Assembly (NCBI RefSeq): GCF_001506075.1
Contig: NZ_KQ947475.1
Coordinates: forward strand, 1,564,767 to 1,628,766
Length of the DNA stretch: 64,000 nucleotides
Source of the DNA: Vibrio sp. MEBiC08052
GTDB taxonomy: Bacteria > Pseudomonadota > Gammaproteobacteria > Enterobacterales > Vibrionaceae
Direction: 5' to 3'
The notes below the pieces were generated by a model, which saw nothing but the letters and a program-made list of their open reading frames with translations, was not told where the DNA came from and ran no database searches. Each line of letters opens with the position of its first letter. Position 1 is the stretch's first letter. The position numbers and the translations under genes are program-made. Shown in pieces: positions 1-7,737 of the stretch.

Positions 1-1147
1 GCGGGGCTCTTCTGACTGGTTTGCCGCCGCCGAAAAAGAAGTCGAGCCATTCCCGGGTTCGCCATAAGCTATTGGCGAAAAAATAACCTTCCGGCCGTTG
101 GCCTATGCGCCGAATCACTGCCCAGAGTTGTTCTGTCGTTGCTGTGGTTTGACACGTTGCGCCAGCCTGCTTGGGATAATAGCCATAACCCGGCTGCCAG
201 CGATTGAGTGCGTGTGGGTCGAATCCCCAAACCTGACTCCGGACAAAACGTCCTTCCCGGGCAATAGTTTGCTGCACAGCGTCGCTGTAGCTGAGTAACT
301 TTTGTGGGTAAAGCTCGGTGATTGCGCGGTTATCGGCCACATAATCATGGGTCAGACCGGCCAGTAATGCTTTACCGATACTGCTGGGCACTGAGGTAAT
401 CATACCGAGCCAGTAGGAAGCAATTTGGGGTGTCAGTAAACGGGTTGACCAGAGACGGAAAGGTTGGCCGGCCATCTGGCAAATAATTTTGAATTGCTCG
501 CGATAGCTGAGCACTTCCGGGCCACCGATTTCAAATAACTGATGTCCGGTCGGGGAGGACTCTGCAAAACGCAGTAAATAATAATTCAGGTTTTCCAGCG
601 CGATCGGATTGGCTTTTGAATCGACCCATTTGGGAGTGATGAGGATCGGCAGGTTGTAGACAAAGTCACGCATAATTTCAAACGCAGCGGATCCCGGACC
701 AATCACGACACCGGCCCGCAGTTCAGTGATCGGGATTGAAAGCCGCCGCAGACACTCTCCTGTCATTTTTCGGGCTTTGAGGTGTTCAGAGTGCCCCGAC
801 TCCGGTTGAATGGCGCTGAGATAAATTATGTGTTCAATGTGGCTGTGTTCTGCCGCCTGTCTGAAGTTCTCTGCTAACTGTAACTCGTAATCGAAGAAAT
901 CACCGCCATAAGCCATGCCATGAACGAGAAAATAGACCAGATCAAAGTGAGGAATCAGTGCCTGTGTCGCGTCTGAGTCGGCTAAATCAAGATACGCGAG
1001 CTGAAGGTTAGGGTGAGGTTCCAGACGGGCTTTCAATGACTCAACATCACGCGTCGCGGCTGTGACGGTGTAACCTTGTGCCAACAGGTGGGGGACAAGT
1101 TGTGAACCGATGTAACCGGATGCACCGAGGACGAGTACATTTTTCAT
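1..1147 (-). CDS. SDR-family NAD(P)-binding protein (YbjT/DUF2867-like), 3' end cut by window edge
   Basis: The minus-strand frame is open from an ATG at 1147 to the window edge, giving about 382 codons with no stop seen, so the C-terminus is missing. The N-terminus MKNVLVLGASGYIGSQLVPH is a Rossmann GxxGxxG dinucleotide-binding motif. Later segments (SAIQPESGHSEHLKARKMTGE, ELRAGVVIGPGS, FEIGGPEVLSY) are typical of atypical short-chain dehydrogenases of the YbjT/NmrA type. The final part seen has a GYGYYPKQAGAT segment compatible with a C-terminal DUF2867-like domain, but this is inference. Substrate unknown. No partner gene can be assigned because the next gene faces away. Confidence 0.8.
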   Translation of the reverse strand, partial: MKNVLVLGASGYIGSQLVPHLLAQGYTVTAATRDVESLKARLEPHPNLQLAYLDLADSDATQALIPHFDLVYFLVHGMAYGGDFFDYELQLAENFRQAAEHSHIEHIIYLSAIQPESGHSEHLKARKMTGECLRRLSIPITELRAGVVIGPGSAAFEIMRDFVYNLPILITPKWVDSKANPIALENLNYYLLRFAESSPTGHQLFEIGGPEVLSYREQFKIICQMAGQPFRLWSTRLLTPQIASYWLGMITSVPSSIGKALLAGLTHDYVADNRAITELYPQKLLSYSDAVQQTIAREGRFVRSQVWGFDPHALNRWQPGYGYYPKQAGATCQTTATTEQLWAVIRRIGQRPEGYFFANSLWRTREWLDFFFGGGKPVRRAP

Positions 1148-1348
1148 AAATAATCCATAAGTCGTGGGTGATGGCAAAGACGGTGATTCAGTCTACTGAT
1201 ATGAATAGTGATTAGCATACAGAATACACTTTGGGGTGTCACTGGCCCATGTTATACTTGGACCGTTTTTCAGTTTTTCTGAGTCTGTAAATCTCCTGAG
1301 TCACCATCGGCTTAGGGAAACGATCCTATCACCGGAGTAGATACGCTT

Positions 1349-2731
1349 TTGTCTAAGATTATCACGATTCTTTCCTCGATTCGGGGCAATTTTGTGCGTC
1401 AGTTGATTGCGATTGCAATTCCTATTGCGGTGCAAAATATTTTGTTTTCCAGCCGGGGATTAGTTGATGTCATTATGCTGGGGCAACTGGGCGAAGCGGA
1501 GATTGCTGCGGTCGGTGTTGCTGCCAGAGCGACATTTGTTTCGACGATTATGCTGGTTGGTGTGACAACCGGTGGAGCGCTGCTTACTGCTCAATATTGG
1601 GGCGCTGCGAATAAGCAAGGGGTTCGGGAAAGTACCGCATTAACCTGTTTAGTGTCGATGTTTTTTGCTACCATCACCGTGCTAATGTTTATGTTTTTCT
1701 CGGAATCGGTAATGTCGCTGGCGACCGATTCGCCTGATGTTATTCGCTTAGGAAGCGAGTATCTACAGATCACGTCGGTCAGTATGTATGCTGTGGCGAT
1801 GGTCAGCAGTATGGCTGTCGGCTTGCGTGCAATGCATAAACCGGGGATTAGTACTTTTTTCAGTGCAATCGGGATCGGTTCTAATGTGGTCTTGAACTGG
1901 GTCTTGATCTTCGGTCATTTCGGGTTGCCTGCAATGGGGATTGCCGGGGCTGCGATTGCTACGGTCCTCAGTGGTGTGATCGAAATTGTGACCTTGTATG
2001 GTTATCTTTATCGAAAACAGCATTTATTGGCGTTTGGGTGGCATGACGTGGTAGCCGCAGTGAATTTGCGCAAGGTGAAGCGCTTTTTGCAGCTCTCATT
2101 GCCAACTACCTTTAACTTCTTGATTTGGTCGGGCGGGTTGTTTGTTTACCATGCCATTATGGGACTGAGTGGGGTACAAGGGCTGGCTGCACTATCGGTG
2201 ATGACGCCGGTTGAATCGATTTCGCTCAGTTTTATGATCGGCATTTCCAGTGCCGCAGCGGTTCTGGTCGGTAATCAACTGGGTGCGAAAGAATATGAAA
2301 AAACCTATGATCAGGCTATTGCATTGACGATTCTGTGTGTCTTTGCCAGTATCGTTGTCGCTATCTTGTTGTACTTATTGCAAACCCCAGTGTTAAATGC
2401 ATTTTCTGCTTTAACGCCGGAAACCCGCGCGTTGGCTGAAAAATTTATTGCAATTCTGAGTATTGGCATTGTGCTACGTTCTTTTCCGATGTCTGCGATT
2501 GTCGGTGTGTTGCGTGCCGGCGGAGATGTGAAATTCTGTCTGTATCAGGATATATGTGCCCAGTGGGTGATTGGTATTCCGGTGACAGCCATCGTCGCTG
2601 TGATGTTCCATGCACCACCGGAGTGGGTGTATCTGGCCTTTCTGACGGAGGAATGTGTGAAATGGATTGGCTCGATTCCACGCATACGAAGTAAGAAATG
2701 GATGAGAAATCTGATAGACACGGATGTGTGA
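1349..2731 (+). CDS. MATE family multidrug/Na+-coupled efflux transporter
   Basis: The 460-residue protein is highly hydrophobic, with roughly twelve membrane segments in two repeats, the size and layout of MATE exporters. Family features seen are the N-terminal IAIPIAVQNILFSSRGLVD, GQLGEAEIAAVGVAARATF and, in the second half, ISSAAAVLVGNQLGAKEYEK, which is the paired-repeat motif. It should act in the inner membrane, exporting cationic drugs or metabolites against Na+ or H+. The start is a TTG (1349-1351) with GGAG 12 nt upstream, a somewhat weak initiation signal. No adjacent regulator is seen. The substrate cannot be told from sequence. Confidence 0.9.
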   Translation: MSKIITILSSIRGNFVRQLIAIAIPIAVQNILFSSRGLVDVIMLGQLGEAEIAAVGVAARATFVSTIMLVGVTTGGALLTAQYWGAANKQGVRESTALTCLVSMFFATITVLMFMFFSESVMSLATDSPDVIRLGSEYLQITSVSMYAVAMVSSMAVGLRAMHKPGISTFFSAIGIGSNVVLNWVLIFGHFGLPAMGIAGAAIATVLSGVIEIVTLYGYLYRKQHLLAFGWHDVVAAVNLRKVKRFLQLSLPTTFNFLIWSGGLFVYHAIMGLSGVQGLAALSVMTPVESISLSFMIGISSAAAVLVGNQLGAKEYEKTYDQAIALTILCVFASIVVAILLYLLQTPVLNAFSALTPETRALAEKFIAILSIGIVLRSFPMSAIVGVLRAGGDVKFCLYQDICAQWVIGIPVTAIVAVMFHAPPEWVYLAFLTEECVKWIGSIPRIRSKKWMRNLIDTDV

Positions 2732-2810
2732 TTAACACCGCAAACTACTTTCTCCATTATGGTTTTTAGTGTAGATTCACACACCGAGATGTGTGAGAGT
2801 GGATCCAAAG

Positions 2811-3482
2811 ATGTTAGAACTGACAGACCTGTGTAAAGGCTATTTAGATGGGGAGGAGTTTCACCCTATTTTACAAGGCGCAGAGCTGAAGCTGACATCG
2901 GGTGAGCAGGTCGCATTGATGGGCGAAAGCGGTTCTGGTAAGAGTACACTTTTGAACCTGATCGCAGGAATAGATAAAGTGGACTCTGGGGACATTTGGT
3001 TTCCCAATTTCCCGATGCATAGCGCTTCCGAACACCATCGTGCTGCTTACCGACGCCATCATATCGGTCACGTTTTCCAACAGTTTAATTTACTTCCGAC
3101 ACTGAATATTGCCGATAATATTCGTTTCTGTCGTCAGTTACGCCGACTACCAGAAGACCAAGGACTATGGCGTCAGATTTTATCTGCCCTTGATTTAATG
3201 CCTCTGCTCGGGCGCTATCCGGAAGAAGTGTCCGGTGGTCAGCAGCAACGTGCCGCGATTGCCCGAGCACTCTATATGGAACCGAAACTGTTGTTGGCTG
3301 ATGAGCCCACGGGAAGTCTGGATGAAAAAAATGCAGAGGCGGTACTTCGGCTCCTGACATCTTTATCCCGTAGACTTGAATATACACTGTTGCTTGTCAC
3401 TCACAGTCAAAAAGTGGCTAGCCATATGGAACGGTGTGTTCGTCTACAGGGAGGGCAGTTACATGTTGTGTCCCGTAGTTAA
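2811..3482 (+). CDS. ABC transporter ATP-binding protein (LolD/YbbA-like)
   Basis: This is a 223-residue ATPase of the LolD/MacB/YbbA group. It has Walker A GESGSGKST, the Q-loop FQQFNLLPTL, the signature VSGGQQQRAAIARAL, Walker B LLLADEPTGSLD and the switch His in LLVTHSQ. The start is taken at ATG 2811 (MLELTDLCKGY), which matches family N-termini; an in-frame GTG at 2793 would add six residues. Its 3' end overlaps the permease gene by 20 nt, so the two are translationally coupled and very likely form one complex. Such pairs work on membrane lipids, lipoproteins or peptides; the exact job is not known. Confidence 0.9.
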   Translation: MLELTDLCKGYLDGEEFHPILQGAELKLTSGEQVALMGESGSGKSTLLNLIAGIDKVDSGDIWFPNFPMHSASEHHRAAYRRHHIGHVFQQFNLLPTLNIADNIRFCRQLRRLPEDQGLWRQILSALDLMPLLGRYPEEVSGGQQQRAAIARALYMEPKLLLADEPTGSLDEKNAEAVLRLLTSLSRRLEYTLLLVTHSQKVASHMERCVRLQGGQLHVVSRS

Positions 3483-5916
3483 AGGACTGCTGGGTCATTA
3501 TCGTCGCTCACCATTACAGATTTTACTGGTCTGGCTGGGGCTGACATTAGGGGTCTCTATTCTTATCGGTGTCACAGCGATTACCGAACATGCCCGTAAA
3601 AGTTATGCGCATGGGGAGAAGCTGTTTGCAAATCCGCTGCCGTATCACATACGTCCCCGTTCCCTGGAAAATCAGATTCCATATCAAGTTTATCAACACT
3701 TACAGCAGGCAGGTTTTCACCAGTGTGTGCCTTTCAGCCGTTTTAAAGCGGAAACGGAGCACGGAGAGACGCTGACCGTGATTGGCATCGATCCTGTCAG
3801 TATGGCGAATGTCATCTCCTCAAAGCAGTCTCTCTGGCAACAGCCGATCCTACCGTTACTGATTGCACCAAATTCGGTGATCATTAGCCGTGAGTTTGCC
3901 AAGCATGAACAGTTAAAGAATGGCGACTGGATTACACTTTCATCCGGTGGACACATCGGCCCGGTAATTGTCGATCAGCATGATTGGGTTTATGGGCGTC
4001 GAGTGATGACCAATCTGTCGCGGGTTCGTGCTTTGACGGGAGAGAGCTTTCTATCTGTGATTGCCTGTCGGGAAATGTCGAATGAGACGTTACAACGATT
4101 GAAGCAGGTATTGCCACCAACGCTATCGATCAATCGGCAATATCGTTCTGATATAGGTTCGCTGACCAAGGCATTTTTGTTGAACTTAGATGTCATCGGT
4201 GTGCTGGCATTTTTAGTCGGACTGTTTATTTTTTATCAGGCGATATCGCTTTCTTTTATTCAGCGTCAACCGCTGGTGGGCATGATGCGTCAGGCGGGTG
4301 TCTCCGGTATCGAACTGACTAAAGCATTGATGATCGAGCTCAGTCTGTTGATTCTTATCTCTTGGATTTCTGGTAACTTTTTGGGATTGTTGTTGGCGGA
4401 TCGCTTGATTCCGTCCGTCTATTCAGCCGTAATGAGCGAGCCGGAAAGCTTCTTCATCGACTGGAACTGGCGTTGGGGGCTGTATAGTTTCGTGATGGCA
4501 ACGCTCGGTGCTTTGGCTGCGTGTCTATGGCCATTGATTCGGTTATTGAAGTCTCCTTCCATCCGCTTAACCGCAAAAGTTTCTCTGGTGCGTTTTGCCG
4601 GAATAGAGTTTGCCTGTCAGGCGATTGTTGCTGTTTTATTATTTGGGACAGCAGTGCTGATTTATCTGTTTGTGCAACAGTTGTGGACTGGATTTGTGGT
4701 ACCGGCGTTGATCTTGATTAGTGTCGGGCTGATGACGCCGTTTCTTTTCTGGAAGGTTTGTGACTGGCTTTCTTATCGTCTCAAAGATGTCAAACGGCGC
4801 TGGTTTTTTGCTGATGCAGCCGCAAGTATGGGGTATCGCGGTATTGCGACTATGGCATTCTTAATTGCGCTGACTGCCAATATCGGCATTGAGACTTTAG
4901 TCGGCAGTTTCCGGGGCACGATGGACCACTGGCTCAATGAAAAATTAGCCGCTGATTTGTATATATATGCTTCACCATCATCTCAAGCGGATATGACTCA
5001 CTGGTTACGGCAGCAGGATGAGGTGGACTTTGTCTGGAAACGTTGGGAACGTGATATCCCGTCAGAACAAGGCCTTATCCAAGTAGTAAGTACCGGTGCG
5101 ACGGATATTGAGTTAGGGGCAACCACCATAAAAGTTGCCGTACCGGATTTCTGGGAGTATCTGCACCGGAGCAAAAGTGTATTGATTAGTGAGTCTATGG
5201 CGTTAAAGCTGGGCATTCGGCCCGGAGAGCAAATCTCACTGCCTCCTCCGCTGGGAAAAGGCTGGTATGTCGCTGGTATCTATTATGACTATGGCAACCC
5301 CTTCTACCAGGTACTTATCTCTGAATTTGCCTGGCAGCAAATATTTGCAGCACATGGGGATATTATCCTCAATGTCCTGACGAAAACGTCGGATCTTGAT
5401 GCTGAAAATCGTCTCAAGCAGCGACTACTGAATACTTTTTATCTGGATAGTGAACGGGTCTTTAATCATCGGACTGTTCATCAAGCGGTCATGCGGACAT
5501 TTGACCGTACTTTTTCCATTGCAGATAAGCTCAGTAAAATTACTTTGTTGATTGCTGTGATCGGGATTTTCTTTGCAACGTTTTCCGGTGAGCTGGCGAG
5601 AAGAAAGCATCTGACCTTGATGCGTTACCTTGGTGTATCCGGTAAAGAACTGATTATTATCGGCAGTTTACAGCTTTCGACTTTCGGGGTTATTTCTTTG
5701 TTGATTGCGATTCCACTCGGCATTAGTTTGTCAGTGTTGGTGATGGATATGGTTATTCGGCAGACGTTTGGTTGGTCTGTACAACTCTATTTTATGTATT
5801 CCGGCTATCTGTCTACGGCATTATGGTCGATAGCTGCACTGGTCATTGCCGGGGCAATTCCAGTGGTCAAATTGACGTTACGCTCTCCAATTCAATCTTT
5901 TAGAGATTCTCTATAA
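3463..5916 (+). CDS. FtsX-type ABC transporter permease (YbbP-like, 817 aa)
   Basis: This large permease has an N-terminal membrane anchor (WLGLTLGVSILIGVTAITEHA), a periplasmic MacB-type segment, then two FtsX-type membrane blocks separated by a second extracytoplasmic region; about ten membrane helices in all. The length is close to the roughly 800 residues of E. coli YbbP. The start ATG at 3463 follows AGGGAGGG and lies inside the ATPase gene. An open frame extends 29 codons further upstream but overlaps the ATPase's conserved C-terminus, so the shorter form is preferred. It probably uses the energy of the preceding ATPase to move a hydrophobic ligand or work on envelope components. Substrate unknown. 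Confidence 0.88.
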   Translation: MLCPVVKGLLGHYRRSPLQILLVWLGLTLGVSILIGVTAITEHARKSYAHGEKLFANPLPYHIRPRSLENQIPYQVYQHLQQAGFHQCVPFSRFKAETEHGETLTVIGIDPVSMANVISSKQSLWQQPILPLLIAPNSVIISREFAKHEQLKNGDWITLSSGGHIGPVIVDQHDWVYGRRVMTNLSRVRALTGESFLSVIACREMSNETLQRLKQVLPPTLSINRQYRSDIGSLTKAFLLNLDVIGVLAFLVGLFIFYQAISLSFIQRQPLVGMMRQAGVSGIELTKALMIELSLLILISWISGNFLGLLLADRLIPSVYSAVMSEPESFFIDWNWRWGLYSFVMATLGALAACLWPLIRLLKSPSIRLTAKVSLVRFAGIEFACQAIVAVLLFGTAVLIYLFVQQLWTGFVVPALILISVGLMTPFLFWKVCDWLSYRLKDVKRRWFFADAAASMGYRGIATMAFLIALTANIGIETLVGSFRGTMDHWLNEKLAADLYIYASPSSQADMTHWLRQQDEVDFVWKRWERDIPSEQGLIQVVSTGATDIELGATTIKVAVPDFWEYLHRSKSVLISESMALKLGIRPGEQISLPPPLGKGWYVAGIYYDYGNPFYQVLISEFAWQQIFAAHGDIILNVLTKTSDLDAENRLKQRLLNTFYLDSERVFNHRTVHQAVMRTFDRTFSIADKLSKITLLIAVIGIFFATFSGELARRKHLTLMRYLGVSGKELIIIGSLQLSTFGVISLLIAIPLGISLSVLVMDMVIRQTFGWSVQLYFMYSGYLSTALWSIAALVIAGAIPVVKLTLRSPIQSFRDSL

Positions 5917-6061
5917 TCTTTAAGTCGTCATCTTTTCTCGGTTTTTTCCTTCGTTTTTTCCGAAGTGAACTATCATTAGAATCGATTTTTATATATTCCA
6001 ATTGATTGTTAAAATCGTTATGTATATGTTTCAAAAAATAGTGTGAATCAGGAGCCTTCGA

Positions 6062-7228
6062 ATGACGCAAATGATCCGGAAATTCTTCAGTATGGAATCA
6101 AGCAGTGGGGTGATGCTGATATTCGCCTCTATTTTAGCAATGTGGGTCGCAAACTCGTCACTACAAGGATTATATGAGCAAGTTTTACATATAAAGTTAA
6201 TCGGTTTATCACTGCGTCACTGGATAAACGATGGATTAATGGCGGTGTTTTTTCTGCTGATTGGACTGGAAGTCAAACGAGAGCTGTTTGTCGGGGCACT
6301 AAAGAAAAAAGAAACGGCGATGTTTCCTGCCATTGGTGCCGTTGGGGGAATGCTCGTTCCTGCCTTAATTTACGTCTTCTTCAACCAAGGTGATGCATTA
6401 GCGATCCAAGGCTGGGCGATCCCTGCGGCAACCGATATTGCATTTGCACTCGGGATTATGGCGTTATTGGGGAACCGGGTGCCAGCCAGTTTAAAGGTTT
6501 TTCTGCTGGCGTTAGCGATTATTGATGATTTAGGCGTCATCGTGATTATTGCGCTGTTCTATAACAGTGACCTTTCGACACTGGCTCTGTCTGTTGGTTT
6601 GGCCATGACCGCCATTCTGGTTCTGATGAGTTATAAGCGTGTCACCCATCTGGCTCCTTATTTGATTATCGGGGCGATTCTTTGGGTTGCGGTGCTGAAA
6701 TCAGGCGTTCATGCAACGCTGGCCGGGGTTGTGCTTGGTTTCGCAATACCTCTCAAAGGAAAAGAGGGACAGCCGTCACCATTAAAACAACTGGAACATT
6801 GGCTACATCCCTATGTATCTTTCATTATTTTACCGATCTTTGCGTTTGCCAATGCCGGCATTCCGATGGACGCAATTTCCAGTGAGGTATTAAGCAACCC
6901 TGTTCCTGTCGGAGTGGCATTAGGACTCTTGCTGGGTAAACCGCTCGGTGTGTTTAGTTTCTGCTACGGTGCGCTGAAATTAGGCGTGGCAAAATTACCG
7001 CGAGGCGTGCAACTCAAACAAATATTTGCAGTGTCCGTGCTGTGTGGGATTGGCTTTACCATGTCGATTTTTATCTCGTCACTGGCGTTTGGTGAAATTG
7101 CTGAGTCATTAGATACTTACGCAAGGTTAGGGATCTTAATGGGGTCAACGGTTGCAGCAATACTCGGGTATTTTTTATTGAGGCTTGCCCTGCCAACTGA
7201 AAAAACCAGCGTTTCGGATGAACTTTAA
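6062..7228 (+). CDS. nhaA: Na+/H+ antiporter NhaA
   Basis: The 388-residue inner-membrane antiporter exchanges two H+ for one Na+ and serves in sodium and alkaline pH homeostasis. The essential acidic residues are visible: the Asp pair in [11 protein letters not shown] (D155/D156, equivalent to E. coli D163/D164) and D125 in [11 protein letters not shown] (E. coli D133). The Lys of LLGKPLGVF matches K300. Length equals that of E. coli NhaA. ATG 6062 follows CAGGAGCC. The gene is single and closes with a strong terminator. No nhaR lies beside it in the window. Its position before the norspermidine genes agrees with the order remembered for V. cholerae. Confidence 0.97.
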   Translation: MTQMIRKFFSMESSSGVMLIFASILAMWVANSSLQGLYEQVLHIKLIGLSLRHWINDGLMAVFFLLIGLEVKRELFVGALKKKETAMFPAIGAVGGMLVPALIYVFFNQGDALAIQGWAIPAATDIAFALGIMALLGNRVPASLKVFLLALAIIDDLGVIVIIALFYNSDLSTLALSVGLAMTAILVLMSYKRVTHLAPYLIIGAILWVAVLKSGVHATLAGVVLGFAIPLKGKEGQPSPLKQLEHWLHPYVSFIILPIFAFANAGIPMDAISSEVLSNPVPVGVALGLLLGKPLGVFSFCYGALKLGVAKLPRGVQLKQIFAVSVLCGIGFTMSIFISSLAFGEIAESLDTYARLGILMGSTVAAILGYFLLRLALPTEKTSVSDEL

Positions 7229-7246
7229 TCAAGAAATAATGATGAT

Positions 7247-7275
7247 ATACGAGGGCTTTGTCCTCGTATTTTTTT
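7247..7275 (+). terminator. Rho-independent terminator after nhaA
   Basis: Perfect 8-bp stem ATACGAGG / CCTCGTAT (7247-7254 and 7262-7269) with a 7-nt loop, followed by a run of seven T on the plus strand. It lies about 20 nt after the nhaA stop. Confidence 0.9.
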
Positions 7276-7737
7276 AGGGGATTGTTCAGAGAAAATAATT
7301 GCAAGTCGTGTCCGTTATATGTTAGATTTCGCGACAATCTCGGAGTGAATTGCACTTTCTGGGGGATACGCGTAGTGAACATTCAGGCTGATTGTGTCAT
7401 TACGTAGGGTAGGTATCAGCAAGTCCTTTTGTTGATAGACGGGATACTCTAGTCGTGGGAGCGGCATCGAAATGGGAAACCCAACATTGAAACCATATAT
7501 TTTATCTTCATTAATCAGCTTTGTTCTTCCTCAGTGCCCTGTCCAACAAGACAGTAGCATTACTGAACCTTGATACCCAGCAATCGCTGATTTTCCACTT
7601 TATTTATTGTGTCTCTAAACACGTCTGTCGTATATATTCGATTGTCCAGATGATGTAAGAGGCCGGTTGCTATTACCCATCCTTATTATTGATATTTTTG
7701 TTCCTTAAAGATGGGCGTTTTTCCTGAGGGGGCGCAG
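7276..7737 (+). other. Gene-free leader/promoter region before the norspermidine genes
   Basis: About 460 bases without a credible ORF. The plus strand contains several short self-complementary stretches, for example CTGTC..GACAG near 7543-7555 and a GGGAAACCC near 7474-7482. The region should hold the promoter and a possibly long 5' leader of the fused aminotransferase/decarboxylase gene. No known riboswitch consensus was recognised. Confidence 0.4.

Noticed and set aside
7071..7382. 103-codon minus-strand frame across the nhaA end
   Set aside because: Runs antisense through the nhaA 3' end and its terminator; shadow frame.
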